Assembly: GCA_038252255.1 (NCBI GenBank)
Contig: JBBSAM010000015.1
Location: 1 to 64,000 of the forward strand
Source of the DNA: Chersky-806 sp038252255
Lineage (GTDB): Bacteria > Actinomycetota > Acidimicrobiia > IMCC26256 > JAENVU01
Direction of reading: 5' to 3'
Length of the DNA: 64,000 nt
Both the position numbers and the translations under genes were made by a program. This document shows positions 31,709 through 40,429 of the stretch, piece after piece. The notes under the pieces are model-generated. The model did not search any database. It was not told the origin of the DNA and worked only from the letters and a program-made list of their open reading frames with translations. How positions within the stretch are numbered: the first letter of the stretch is position 1; every line of letters starts with the position of its first letter.

Positions 31709-32433
31709 CGCCCGGACAGATGGCTCGGACACACCGACCGGTCAAGATCGCGTTGCTCCTTGCGGCCGGTGTCGTGCTCGTGTCGGGCTGCGCGGCGGCC
31801 GGCTCGACACCACCGAGCAAGGTGTCGACGGCTCCGGTCGTCCACTCGCGTGCCGTCACGGACGCACCAGCGAACGCGGTGCCGACCGACCCGTGCGCGG
31901 ACCCCGCGGCGGTCGAAGCATGTGCTGCGCCGCCCGCGCCCGCCCCGGTCCCGTCCCCGGCACCCGTTGCCGTCGACGCACCGGACCAGGCGCTGCCAGG
32001 CGTAGACCTGCCGGTCGTGACCGTCCGAGCAGTCTCCGACGGGACGGCGAGCGAGAGCGACGACCGGCCGTGCAGCAACATCAGCGCCGCGTCGCTCGGG
32101 CGGGGCGAGCTGGAGATCCGGCGTACCGGCGCGGTCGACGTCCCGCTCACTGTGCGCTACACGACGACCGGCACCGCGACCTCCGGCGGTGACTACGAGG
32201 CCCTGCCCGACGAGATCACGATCCCCGCCGGTGCGGCAACGGCATCGGTGCTCGTCACTCCGTCCGGCGGCCACGCGCCGGCACCTCTGCACCTCCATCA
32301 ATCCCGCTCGGTGGTGCTCACGCTGGTTGCCGCGAGCACCTACGACGTGGGAAACCCTTCCGCGGAGATCGCGTTGCACTTCGACTTCGATGTCTTCGGA
32401 TGTGCACCGCCGGTGCCAGACCCGGCGAGCTGA
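31705..32433 (+). CDS. Lipoprotein with a Calx-beta-like domain
   Basis: A 242-residue lipoprotein: N-terminal hydrophobic segment with lipobox VLVSGC, a Pro/Ala/Val linker (PPAPAPVPSPAPVAV), then a Calx-beta-like sandwich recognisable by ELEIRRTGAVDVPLTVRYTTTGTATSGGDYEALPDEITIPAGAATASVLVTP. Calx-beta domains in secreted proteins bind calcium or mediate adhesion. The ATG overlaps the stop of the LPxTG gene (31705-31708), so the two surface proteins are made together. The same domain type ends the giant secreted protein at 20716. Confidence 0.78.
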   Translation: MTPGQMARTHRPVKIALLLAAGVVLVSGCAAAGSTPPSKVSTAPVVHSRAVTDAPANAVPTDPCADPAAVEACAAPPAPAPVPSPAPVAVDAPDQALPGVDLPVVTVRAVSDGTASESDDRPCSNISAASLGRGELEIRRTGAVDVPLTVRYTTTGTATSGGDYEALPDEITIPAGAATASVLVTPSGGHAPAPLHLHQSRSVVLTLVAASTYDVGNPSAEIALHFDFDVFGCAPPVPDPAS

Positions 32434-32458
32434 GTCCCGATCGGTAGGAGGGCGTCTC

Positions 32459-33598
32459 TCATTCCTTGAAATCCGCGAGGAGGGATTGGATCAGCTCGCC
32501 GAACGCGGAGACGACCGGGGACGGCTCGCCGCTCGAGCACCACCAGAGCTTGAACATCTCGGCCGTCGCTTCGAGTGGGGCGGTGGCACCGTACGCGGAC
32601 ACCTCGTCGACGAGCCGCGCGTGCGCGGCTTTCCAGCTCTCGGGTGACCGCGGCCGGGCGCCGTTCACTGCTTGTTCGAGCGTCTCGACCCCGAGGGACT
32701 CGCCGAGCCGGCGTCGCAGCTCGATGCCGTCCATGCTGCGCCGGGCCTCGAGCGCGCCCTGCATCTGGTGCCACACCTCGTGCGCGGTCGTCCCGTCGAT
32801 CTGGTTGAACGGCGCCGGGACCCCGGCCGAGCCCCCTCCGGTCCGCCCCTCCCGCAAGCCCTCCATCGTGGTGAGGCCCTCGACGGAGGCATAGCTCGCG
32901 TTCATGTGGATCAGCCCGCTGCTGCGATCAGCCGAACCCGCGTGGTGCCCGTGAAGCAGCTGGAAGTCCGCGTGGTCGAAGGAGACCCGTCGGACCGAGG
33001 CGGCCACTCGACCGAAGCGGCGGCGGATCCCGATCGCGGTGTCGATGCATCTCGCGATGCTCTCGACGAGGAGGTCATCGCGTTCCGGAACCGAGAATCG
33101 GGTCGCGGTCGCACCGGGACCGGGTGCGGCAGAGAGGTTGAACGTGTTCGAGACGCCGGACACCGCCCGCCGGAGCATCGAGCGCGTGGGTCCGGCGTTC
33201 GCTTCGACCCCGACCGGGATGTCCGGAAGCAGCTGCTGGACCGCGTCCCTGACCCCATCGGGATCGCGCGGCGGACGGCTGCGCGGCTCCGGGCCCGGCG
33301 CGAGGCTCCCGCGCAGTGAGCCGGTGAACCCGTGCCCGCGCGCCAGGTCGCGGAACAGCGGATCGTTCGTGATCAGCTCGAACCCGGTTCCATCGGGTTG
33401 GCGGGTGCGTGACGTGATCGCGTCGAGCAGCGCGAGAACATCCGACGGATCGATCGGGGACTCGCGCGCGACGAGCATCACGCTCGTCCCAGAACCCGTG
33501 CTCTGCTCGGCGAGCACCGCAACGCGCCGGTCGCCCTGCCAGCCTTCGAGCAGACCCGCGGGCGAACCCTCGGGAGCCCTTCGCAGCTCGATCGGCAC
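32459..33598 (-). CDS. Putative zinc metallopeptidase-like protein (HExxH)
   Basis: A 379-residue cytoplasmic protein without signal peptide. The notable feature is TAHEVWHQM at about residue 270, an HExxH zinc-peptidase motif, with a downstream ATAEMFKLWW segment whose Glu could be the third ligand, as in gluzincins. The N-terminal part is GNAT-like in style (VMLVARESPIDPSDVLALLD) but not assignable. The family is not one I recognise, and sequence around the motif resembles toxin or contractile-injection metalloproteases only in a general way. It lies 5 bp from the P450 gene in the same direction, so the two may be co-transcribed. Confidence 0.6.
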   Translation of the reverse strand: MPIELRRAPEGSPAGLLEGWQGDRRVAVLAEQSTGSGTSVMLVARESPIDPSDVLALLDAITSRTRQPDGTGFELITNDPLFRDLARGHGFTGSLRGSLAPGPEPRSRPPRDPDGVRDAVQQLLPDIPVGVEANAGPTRSMLRRAVSGVSNTFNLSAAPGPGATATRFSVPERDDLLVESIARCIDTAIGIRRRFGRVAASVRRVSFDHADFQLLHGHHAGSADRSSGLIHMNASYASVEGLTTMEGLREGRTGGGSAGVPAPFNQIDGTTAHEVWHQMQGALEARRSMDGIELRRRLGESLGVETLEQAVNGARPRSPESWKAAHARLVDEVSAYGATAPLEATAEMFKLWWCSSGEPSPVVSAFGELIQSLLADFKE

Positions 33599-33603
33599 CC
33601 GGC

Positions 33604-34869
33604 TCAGCGAGCGCCGACGCGATGCGTCGGGGTGAACCGGACCGGCAGGTGCTTGATGCCGCCGACGAGGGGGACACCCATGGCCTGCAGCGGGACCGGC
33701 TCACCGGTCACCTCGATGTCGGGCAACCGGGTGAGCAGCTGCCGGAACATGACGCTCAGCTCACGGCGGGCGAGGTGCGCACCGAGGCAGAAGTGCGGAC
33801 CGGGACCACCGAAGCCGACGTGCACGTTCGGGTCGCGGCGGACGTCGAATCGCTCCGGGTCGTCGAACACCTGCGGGTCACGGTTGGCGGCGCCATAGAA
33901 GAGGACGAGCTTCTCGCCCTCGACGAAGTCGTGACCGGCGAACGTGAGGTCGTGCGTGACGGTGCGGCGCATGAACGTGACCGGCGACGCGACACGCACC
34001 ATCTCCTCGACGGCGGACGGGGTCATTCCCTCGAGATCGCCCTGCCAGATCCCGCGCTGGTCCGGGTTCTCGGCCAGCAGGTTCATGCCGATGCTGGTGG
34101 CCGTGCGCGTGGTGTCGTTCCCGGCCACCGCGAGCAGGATGAAGAACGGCGCGATCTCGTGCGGCGCGAGCATCTCCTCACCGAGATCGTTGTGCACGAG
34201 GGCCGAGGTCAGGTCGTCGACGGGGTTCGCGCGGCGGTGCTCGGCGAGGTCGTTCATGAGCATGCTGAGCTCCATGCCCGCCTCGAACAGCGCGGTGACG
34301 ATGTCGGTCTGCCCGCCGAGCATGTCCGGGTCACCGGCGCCGAGGATCACGTTCGTTGCGTTCAACACGGTCGTGAACTCGCTGCGCGGGATCCCCATCA
34401 TGTCGCAGATGACGAGGAGCGGGAACGGCGCGGAGATCGCCTCGACCAGATCGACTTCGCCCTTCTCGCACATGTCGTCGATGACTTCCATGCAGATCGT
34501 CTCGACCGAGTCGAGCACGGCCTGCAGGGCGCGCGGCGTGAACGAACGGGAGACGATCGCGCGTTGGCGTGCGTGGCGCGGGTCGTCCATCGTGATGAAC
34601 GAGCCGAAGAACTCCATCGCCTCTTCGGGCATGTCACCGATCGCGATCGAGCCTCTCCCCGAGCAGAAGTCTTGAGGCCGGCGGCTGATCTCCACCAGCT
34701 CCGCGTAGCGGGTGACCGCGTAGAAGACGTCTTCTCCGCCCGACAGCGGGTTCAACACCGCGGCCTTGGTGAACGGGCCTTCGGCGCGCAGGTCGGCGAA
34801 GTGGCGCATCCGATCGGCGAGCGGCTGACGCCAGAACTCGGGATTGGCGATCGACAGCGTTTCGGTCAT
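33604..34869 (-). CDS. Cytochrome P450
   Basis: A 421-residue soluble bacterial P450 that inserts one oxygen atom into a hydrophobic substrate using electrons from a ferredoxin. The I-helix oxygen-binding motif is AVAGNDTTRT, the K-helix ExxR is EEMVR, and the heme-binding loop is FGGPGPHFCLGAHLAR with Cys at about residue 360. The heme loop and FITMDDPRHARQR segment resemble the CYP125/CYP142 steroid-oxidising group, so a sterol or terpenoid substrate is possible. The ATG at 34869 is used; a start seven codons upstream is possible. It is divergent from a kinase gene, and a [3Fe-4S] ferredoxin encoded at 40220 could be a redox partner. Confidence 0.92.
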   Translation of the reverse strand: MTETLSIANPEFWRQPLADRMRHFADLRAEGPFTKAAVLNPLSGGEDVFYAVTRYAELVEISRRPQDFCSGRGSIAIGDMPEEAMEFFGSFITMDDPRHARQRAIVSRSFTPRALQAVLDSVETICMEVIDDMCEKGEVDLVEAISAPFPLLVICDMMGIPRSEFTTVLNATNVILGAGDPDMLGGQTDIVTALFEAGMELSMLMNDLAEHRRANPVDDLTSALVHNDLGEEMLAPHEIAPFFILLAVAGNDTTRTATSIGMNLLAENPDQRGIWQGDLEGMTPSAVEEMVRVASPVTFMRRTVTHDLTFAGHDFVEGEKLVLFYGAANRDPQVFDDPERFDVRRDPNVHVGFGGPGPHFCLGAHLARRELSVMFRQLLTRLPDIEVTGEPVPLQAMGVPLVGGIKHLPVRFTPTHRVGAR

Positions 34870-34959
34870 GTCCCATCTTGACGTGTGCATGACCTTCGTT
34901 CTTCGGCGCCCGCGCGGCCTGTCTTGATACGCGACCGGCCGGCATTCAATAGTGCGGCC

Positions 34960-36003
34960 ATGCCGGATGAGGTCTCCGAGATCGATCTGACCGTCCTGGC
35001 GGCCTGGATGGACGACTGGGGCTTGCCGGGCGGTCCGATCGAATCCGCGGTCTACCTCATCGGTGGGACCCAGAACGTGCTGTTGCGATTCGAGCGGGGC
35101 GGCCAGACGTACGTGCTGCGGCGGGGGCCGTGGCACCTGCGGCCCAAGAGCAACGACATGATGCGGCGCGAGATGCGCGTGCTGGATGCCCTGGCCGGCA
35201 GCGGGGTGCCGCACCCCCGGCTGCTCGCCGCGTGCCCGGACGATTCGGTGCTCGGTGGTGGCGCGGCCTTCTATCTCATGGAAGCCGTGGACGGGTTCAA
35301 CCCGACGGTCGAGCTGCCGGCCCTGCACGCGGGTGATACGTCGATCCGCCACGCGATGGGGCTCGCGGCAGTCGACGCGGTGGCCGCGCTCGGCGCGGTC
35401 GATCACGAAGCGGTGGGTCTCGGTGATCTCGGGCGGCCGGAAGGGTTTCTCGAGCGGCAGGTGCCGCGCTGGCTCGACGAGCTCGCGTCCTACTCCCGGC
35501 ACGAGGGTTATCCCGGGCCCGACATCCCGGGGCTCGACGACGTCGCGACATGGCTGGACGCGAACCGTCCCGCAACGTTCGTCGCGGGCCTGTCGCACGG
35601 CGACTACCACCTCGCCAACCTGCTCTACCGCTACGACGGGCCCGAGGTGGCGGCAATCGTCGACTGGGAGATGTGCACGGTCGGCGATCCGCTCCTGGAC
35701 CTCGGTTGGCTCCTCGCCACCTGGCCCCGGGCGGAGGAGCCCGGTCTCGCCGGCCCGCTCGGAGCGGCCGGCGGCCTCCCGAACGGCGACGAGCTCGTGA
35801 CGCGCTACGGGGAACGGTCGGCGCGGGACCTCTCGGCGGTCGCCTGGTACGAGGTGCTCGCGTGCTTCAAGCTCGGCATCGTGCTCGAGGGCACGCACGC
35901 ACGCGCCTACGCCGGGAAGGCGCCGGTTGCCGTCGGCGACCTGCTCCACGCCACCACCCTCGTCCTCTTCTCCCGGGCCCAGCACCGCATCCGGAGCGGC
36001 TGA
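34960..36003 (+). CDS. ACAD10/11-like phosphotransferase (APH fold)
   Basis: A 347-residue kinase-like protein of the aminoglycoside phosphotransferase fold. It shows a glycine-containing nucleotide loop (LIGGTQNVLLRF), the catalytic loop HGDYHLANLLY and the metal-binding IVDWEMCTVGDPLLDLGWLL, which is typical of the group related to the kinase domain of ACAD10/ACAD11. Those proteins phosphorylate 4-hydroxy fatty-acyl-CoA in lipid breakdown; by analogy this one may act on hydroxylated acyl or sterol-derived CoA esters. It is divergent from a P450 of lipid-hydroxylating type with about 90 bp between starts, which fits such a role. A true antibiotic kinase is less likely. Confidence 0.8.
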   Translation: MPDEVSEIDLTVLAAWMDDWGLPGGPIESAVYLIGGTQNVLLRFERGGQTYVLRRGPWHLRPKSNDMMRREMRVLDALAGSGVPHPRLLAACPDDSVLGGGAAFYLMEAVDGFNPTVELPALHAGDTSIRHAMGLAAVDAVAALGAVDHEAVGLGDLGRPEGFLERQVPRWLDELASYSRHEGYPGPDIPGLDDVATWLDANRPATFVAGLSHGDYHLANLLYRYDGPEVAAIVDWEMCTVGDPLLDLGWLLATWPRAEEPGLAGPLGAAGGLPNGDELVTRYGERSARDLSAVAWYEVLACFKLGIVLEGTHARAYAGKAPVAVGDLLHATTLVLFSRAQHRIRSG

Positions 36004-36116
36004 CCGCGGCGCGCGTATCCGGTTCCGAACCGGTCGGCGCAATCACGCGGACGAACGCGTAGGGTGCCGCCCACGGGGCCGCGACAGGCCGGAACGGGGA
36101 CGGAAGGTCGCTGGAG

Positions 36117-37229
36117 ATGGGAGTGGGCGGAGCATTCTCCGAGAGTCCTCCGCACGCGATCTCCGTGCGCGAGGTCACGAAGCGCTTCGGCCCGGTGACT
36201 GCGGTGGACGAAGTCTCCGTCGACGTGGGCGCCGGCGAGTTCTTCTCACTTCTCGGGCCATCGGGCTCCGGCAAGACGACGATGCTGCGGATGATCGCCG
36301 GCTTCGAGATGCCGACGAGCGGCACGATCCTCCTCGACGGGTCGGACGTCACCAACCGCCCGCCATTCGACCGGGACGTCAACACGGTCTTCCAGGACTA
36401 CGCGCTCTTCCCGCACATGACCGTCGCGCAGAACGTCGAGTACGGGCTCAAGGTCAAGCGGGTGGCGAAGGCCGAACGTCGCACGCGGGTTCAGGAGTCG
36501 TTGGCGAGCGTCCGCCTCGATGGGTTCGGCGACCGGAAGCCGAATCAGCTCTCGGGTGGCCAGCGCCAACGCGTCGCGCTCGCGCGGGCGCTGGTGAACC
36601 GACCTCGCATCCTTCTGCTCGACGAGCCGCTCGGCGCGCTGGACCTCAAGCTCCGGGAGGAGATGCAGGTCGAGCTCAAGCAGATCCAGCGTGATGTCGG
36701 CATCACCTTTGTGTTCGTCACCCACGACCAGGGTGAGGCGCTCACGATGAGCAACCGGATCGCGATCTTCAACGGTGGTCGCATCGAGCAGGTCGGATCG
36801 CCGTCCGAGGTGTACGAGTCACCGGCGACGGAGTTCGTGGCCGGGTTCGTCGGGACCTCGAACCTGCTCGAGGGCGACGCCGCGAGCGCCATCCTCGGGA
36901 CACCGGGCGCGTTCACGGTTCGGCCCGAGAAGATCCGTCTTCTCGCGCCGGGGGCCGTGGAAGACGTCGGCGATGTCGTGGCCAAGGGTACGGTGCGCGA
37001 CGTGCAGTACTTCGGGCGGGAGACTCGCTACCGCGTCGTGCTGCACGCGGGTCCGGAGCTCGTGGTCGACGCGCAGAACCTCGGCGGAGACTCCGCACCG
37101 GGCGTCGAGCGCGGCGCGACCGTCCGGCTCGCCTTTCGACCTGCTCACGCGTTCCGGCTGCCCGGCCGGAAGCACTCCGAATCTGAGTCCGAGTCCCGTA
37201 ACGGGACCGACGAACAGGGGAACCCATGA
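36117..37229 (+). CDS. potA: Spermidine/putrescine-type ABC transporter ATPase
   Basis: A 370-residue ATP-binding subunit. Walker A is GPSGSGKTT, the signature LSGGQRQRVALARAL, Walker B ILLLDEPLGALD and the switch histidine in VTHDQGEAL. The C-terminal TOBE region (about 270-360) identifies the polyamine/iron/maltose importer class. PPFDRDVNTVFQDYALFPHMTV is typical of PotA. It is the first gene of a four-gene operon and overlaps the binding-protein gene by four bases (37226-37229). It would energise uptake of a polyamine-like substrate at the membrane. Confidence 0.92.
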   Translation: MGVGGAFSESPPHAISVREVTKRFGPVTAVDEVSVDVGAGEFFSLLGPSGSGKTTMLRMIAGFEMPTSGTILLDGSDVTNRPPFDRDVNTVFQDYALFPHMTVAQNVEYGLKVKRVAKAERRTRVQESLASVRLDGFGDRKPNQLSGGQRQRVALARALVNRPRILLLDEPLGALDLKLREEMQVELKQIQRDVGITFVFVTHDQGEALTMSNRIAIFNGGRIEQVGSPSEVYESPATEFVAGFVGTSNLLEGDAASAILGTPGAFTVRPEKIRLLAPGAVEDVGDVVAKGTVRDVQYFGRETRYRVVLHAGPELVVDAQNLGGDSAPGVERGATVRLAFRPAHAFRLPGRKHSESESESRNGTDEQGNP

Positions 37230-38428
37230 AGCTGCTACGACACCTACGCCTTGCCGCGCTCGGTCTCGCCCTCGTCCTCGTGTTCGCCGCGTGCAGCAGC
37301 GACTCGAGCAACAAGTCGGGGAGCAAGAGCGGCACGAGCACCGGCAAGCTGACCAAGATCGGGAAGGGGGAGGGTGCCGTCAGCATCCTGGCTTGGCCCG
37401 GGTACGCGGAGAACGGCTCGACCTCCAAGGACTACGACTGGGTGACGCCGTTCGAGCAGCAGACCGGCTGCAAGGCGTCCGTGAAGACGTTCGGTACATC
37501 CGACGAAGCGTTCCAGCTCTTCTCCACCGGCCAGTACGACGTGTACTCGGCTTCCGGCGACTCGTCGTTGCGCAGCGTCGCGAACGGTGACGCCGCACCG
37601 TTGAACACCTCGCTCCTCACCAACTACCCGGACATCGCCCCCTTCCTCAAGGGCCAGAAGTGGAACTCGGTGAACGGCGTGGTCTACGGCATGCCGCATG
37701 GTTGGGGTGCCAACCTGCTCATGTTCAACGAGGACGTCGTGAAGCCGGCACCGACTTCGTGGGGGATCGTCTTCGAGAAGGACTCGCCGTACAAGGGCAA
37801 GCTCACCGGCTACGACTCGCCGATCTACATCGCGGACGCCGCGCTGTACCTCAGCAAGACCCAGCCGGACCTCAAGATCACCAACCCGTACGCGCTCGAC
37901 CAGAAGCAGTTCGACGCCGCGGTCGCGCTGATGAAGCAGCAGAAGCCGAACATCGGCGAGTACTGGTCCGACTACCTCAAGGAGCAGGAGGCCTTCACGA
38001 AGGCGTCGACCGTGCTCGGTACGACCTGGCAGATCACCACGAACGGCGTGCAGGCCGACCCTGCGTCGCCGCCGGTCAAGGCGATCCTCCCGGCCGAGGG
38101 CTCGACCGCGTGGTCCGACAACTGGATGGTGAAGAGCGGGGCCAAGCACCCCAACTGCGCCTACATGTGGCTGAACTGGATCACCAAGCCCGACATCCTG
38201 GCCCAGGTCGTGGAGTACTTCGGGGAGGCGCCCGCCAACCTCAAGGCGTGTGCCAAGACGACGGATCCGAACTTCTGCACGACGTATCACGCGGACGACC
38301 AGCAGTTCTACAACCAGCTGGCCTACTGGACCACGCCCACCAAGACGTGCCAGGACGGCCGCACCGACGTCCAATGTGTCGCGTACAAGGACTGGACATC
38401 GGCGTGGGACGGGATCAAGGGCAGCTGA
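37226..38428 (+). CDS. potD: Polyamine-type ABC transporter substrate-binding lipoprotein
   Basis: A 400-residue extracellular solute-binding protein: lipoprotein signal (LAALGLALVLVFAAC) with lipobox FAAC, a Ser/Lys/Gly linker, then the PotD/PotF fold (VSILAWPGYAENG, YDVYSASGDSSLR, YGMPHGWGANLLMFNED). It captures the substrate outside the membrane and delivers it to the PotB-PotC permease. It is translated with the ATPase gene through a four-base overlap. The family includes binders of spermidine, putrescine and other amines; the exact ligand is not readable from the sequence. Confidence 0.9.
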   Translation: MKLLRHLRLAALGLALVLVFAACSSDSSNKSGSKSGTSTGKLTKIGKGEGAVSILAWPGYAENGSTSKDYDWVTPFEQQTGCKASVKTFGTSDEAFQLFSTGQYDVYSASGDSSLRSVANGDAAPLNTSLLTNYPDIAPFLKGQKWNSVNGVVYGMPHGWGANLLMFNEDVVKPAPTSWGIVFEKDSPYKGKLTGYDSPIYIADAALYLSKTQPDLKITNPYALDQKQFDAAVALMKQQKPNIGEYWSDYLKEQEAFTKASTVLGTTWQITTNGVQADPASPPVKAILPAEGSTAWSDNWMVKSGAKHPNCAYMWLNWITKPDILAQVVEYFGEAPANLKACAKTTDPNFCTTYHADDQQFYNQLAYWTTPTKTCQDGRTDVQCVAYKDWTSAWDGIKGS

Positions 38429-38440
38429 CCCGAGCCGACG

Positions 38441-39385
38441 GTGCGGGGGCGGCCCGATGAGGACCGCCCCCACACCGGATTCGCCGTGACCGCGCCAGGC
38501 CCGGGGCCGACAGCTCCGCCCTCGGTGCGGCGTCGCATCGCGACCGCGCTCGCGCGGCGTCCACGCGTGCAGCTCGGCCTCGAGCTGTCGTTACCCGCGA
38601 CGTGGCTGCTCCTCGTCTACCTCGGCTCGCTCGCCGCGCTGATCCTCACGTCGCTGTACACGCTCGCGGACGATCCCACCGGGCTGCTCACGCGGCTCGA
38701 CACGACCCTCGGGTTGCACAACTTCCAACGGCTCTGGGAAGAGCCGGTGTACCGCGAGGTCACCATCCGCACGGTCACCGCCGCCGCCACGGTGACCGTG
38801 ATCGATCTCGTGCTCGCGCTGCCGGTCGCCTTCTACATGGCGAAGGTCGCCTCGACGTGGGCCCGGCGCCTGCTCGTCGTGGCGGTGACGATGCCGTTGT
38901 GGGCCGGATACCTCGTGAAGGGCTACGCCTGGCGGGCGATCCTCGATCCCGGTGGTGGTGCGCTCGTATCCGTCTTCGGCCGCACCCCGGGCTTCGGGTA
39001 CGCGTCGTCGGTGATCGTGCTCTCGTACCTCTGGTACCCGTACATGATCATCCCGATCTACGCGGGGCTGGACCGGCTGCCGGACTCCCTACTCGAGGCG
39101 TCCACGGACCTCGGCGCGAAGAGCGGCCGCACGTTGCGCAGTGTGGTGCTCCCCCAGATCGTGCCCGCGCTCGTCGCCGGCTCCATCTTCACCTTCGCCC
39201 TGACGCTCGGCGACTTCTACATGAACCGGATCGTCGGCGGGACGACGGAGTTCATCGGCAACGTCATCTACCGCCAGTTCTCGGTCGACCTGCCGTTCGC
39301 CGCCGCCTACGCGACTGTGCCGATCGTGATCATGGTCGTCTACCTGCTCGTCGTGCGGCGCACCGGCGCGTTGGACGAGCTCTAA
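38441..39385 (+). CDS. potB: ABC transporter permease, PotB type
   Basis: About 314 residues from the GTG at 38441; a GTG at 38486 is an alternative start. It has six predicted membrane helices and the cytoplasmic EAA loop that contacts the ATPase (LLEASTDLGAKSGRTLRSVVLPQ). The order LWYPYMIIPIYAGLDRLPDSLLEAS is typical of PotB. It lies 12 bp after potD and 2 bp before potC, forming the translocation channel with the latter. Confidence 0.9.
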   Translation: MRGRPDEDRPHTGFAVTAPGPGPTAPPSVRRRIATALARRPRVQLGLELSLPATWLLLVYLGSLAALILTSLYTLADDPTGLLTRLDTTLGLHNFQRLWEEPVYREVTIRTVTAAATVTVIDLVLALPVAFYMAKVASTWARRLLVVAVTMPLWAGYLVKGYAWRAILDPGGGALVSVFGRTPGFGYASSVIVLSYLWYPYMIIPIYAGLDRLPDSLLEASTDLGAKSGRTLRSVVLPQIVPALVAGSIFTFALTLGDFYMNRIVGGTTEFIGNVIYRQFSVDLPFAAAYATVPIVIMVVYLLVVRRTGALDEL

Positions 39386-39387
39386 CG

Positions 39388-40188
39388 ATGTATCTCTCTC
39401 GCGCGACCCGTTGGATGCTGCGGGGCTTCTGCGCGGCGGTGCTCGTCGTGCTGTACGCCCCCATCCTGTACGTCGCCCGGCTCAGCGTGAATACCGCGAC
39501 CAACTACGCGTGGCCGCCGAGTGGATTCACGCTCGAGTGGTGGCGCAAGGCCATCCATGAGGACGCGCCGCGCAACGCACTCCTCCATTCGGTGCAGACC
39601 GGCCTGTGGGCCACCGCGATCGCGCTCATTCTCGGGACGCTGGCTTCCTTCGCGCTGACGCGGCACCACTTCTTCGGCCGGAACCCGCTGAACCTGTTCA
39701 TCGTGCTGCCGATCGCGCTCCCCGGCATCGTCACCGGTGTGGCGCTGCTCTCCGGGTTCCAACGCGTGGGGATCGATCTGTCGTTCATGACGCTCGTCAT
39801 CGCGCACGCCACCTTCTGCGTGGTGATCGTCTTCAACAACGCGTCCGCGCGCTTGCGGCGCCTCGCGCCCTCACTCGAGGAGGCCTCGGCCGACCTCGGG
39901 GCGGACGGTGCGCAGACCTTCCGCTACGTGACCTTCCCCCTCATGCGTTCCGCGCTCGCCGCGGGCGCGCTCCTGGCCTTCGCCCTCTCGTTCGACGAGA
40001 TCATCGTCACGACCTTCACCGTCGGTCCCGGCTTTCGCACGCTTCCGCTCTGGTTCGCCGACAACTTCTCACGGCCGAACGCGATCCCGACGGTCAATGT
40101 CGTGGCGACGTTCGTCGTCATCGCCTCGATCATCCCGGTCTGGCTCGCGCAACGGCTCACCGACACCACGGAGACGTTCAGCCACTAG
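39388..40188 (+). CDS. potC: ABC transporter permease, PotC type
   Basis: A 266-residue inner-membrane permease with six hydrophobic helices and the EAA-type loop LEEASADLGADGAQTFRYVTFPL. The N-terminal AAVLVVLYAPILYVARLSVN and the SFDEIIVTTFTVGP segment are characteristic of PotC/YdcV. It starts two bases after the potB stop. Last gene of the operon; a hairpin at its stop codon probably ends transcription. Confidence 0.9.
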   Translation: MYLSRATRWMLRGFCAAVLVVLYAPILYVARLSVNTATNYAWPPSGFTLEWWRKAIHEDAPRNALLHSVQTGLWATAIALILGTLASFALTRHHFFGRNPLNLFIVLPIALPGIVTGVALLSGFQRVGIDLSFMTLVIAHATFCVVIVFNNASARLRRLAPSLEEASADLGADGAQTFRYVTFPLMRSALAAGALLAFALSFDEIIVTTFTVGPGFRTLPLWFADNFSRPNAIPTVNVVATFVVIASIIPVWLAQRLTDTTETFSH

Positions 40189-40216
40189 GCAGGGCTCCAC
40201 CGATCAGGTGGCTGCC
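40188..40216. terminator. Hairpin between convergent potC and ferredoxin genes
   Basis: GGCAG (40188-40192) pairs with CTGCC (40212-40216), and CCACC (40197-40201) with GGTGG (40207-40211); four unpaired bases bulge on the left arm. It lies exactly between two convergent operons and could serve both directions. Confidence 0.45.
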
Positions 40217-40219
40217 CGG

Positions 40220-40429
40220 TCAGGTTCGGCGTTCGTCGACGAGCTTGAGCGCGAGCACCGGGCAGGCGAAGACGGCGCGCTTGGCGTGGTCGAGCAGCTC
40301 ACCGGAGACCGGATGCGGATCCAGGATCGGGTACCCCCAGTCGTCGAGGCTGATCCCCTCGGGGAAGAGCTCGGCGCAGACGCCGTGGCCGTCGCAGCGG
40401 ATCGGGTCCAGCCGCAGGCGCTTGGTCAT
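40220..40429 (-). CDS. [3Fe-4S]-type ferredoxin
   Basis: A 69-residue ferredoxin with Cys12-x2-His-x2-Cys18 and a final Cys56-Pro, the CxxHxxC...CP signature of [3Fe-4S] ferredoxins that often serve P450s. The ATG at 40429 overlaps the stop of the NuoF-like gene by four bases (40426-40429), so it belongs to the flavin/Fe-S electron-transfer operon. It probably carries electrons between the NuoF-like oxidoreductase and another acceptor. The neighbouring P450 at 33604 is a possible client, though in another transcription unit. Confidence 0.87.
   Translation of the reverse strand: MTKRLRLDPIRCDGHGVCAELFPEGISLDDWGYPILDPHPVSGELLDHAKRAVFACPVLALKLVDERRT

Noticed and set aside
34960..36003. Aminoglycoside resistance gene
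   Set aside because: The kinase motifs match the ACAD10/11-like group more closely, and it is paired divergently with a lipid-type P450.
33604..36042. A single 812-codon minus-strand protein including the P450
   Set aside because: The first part is the antisense of the phosphotransferase gene. The P450 begins with a normal start at 34869.
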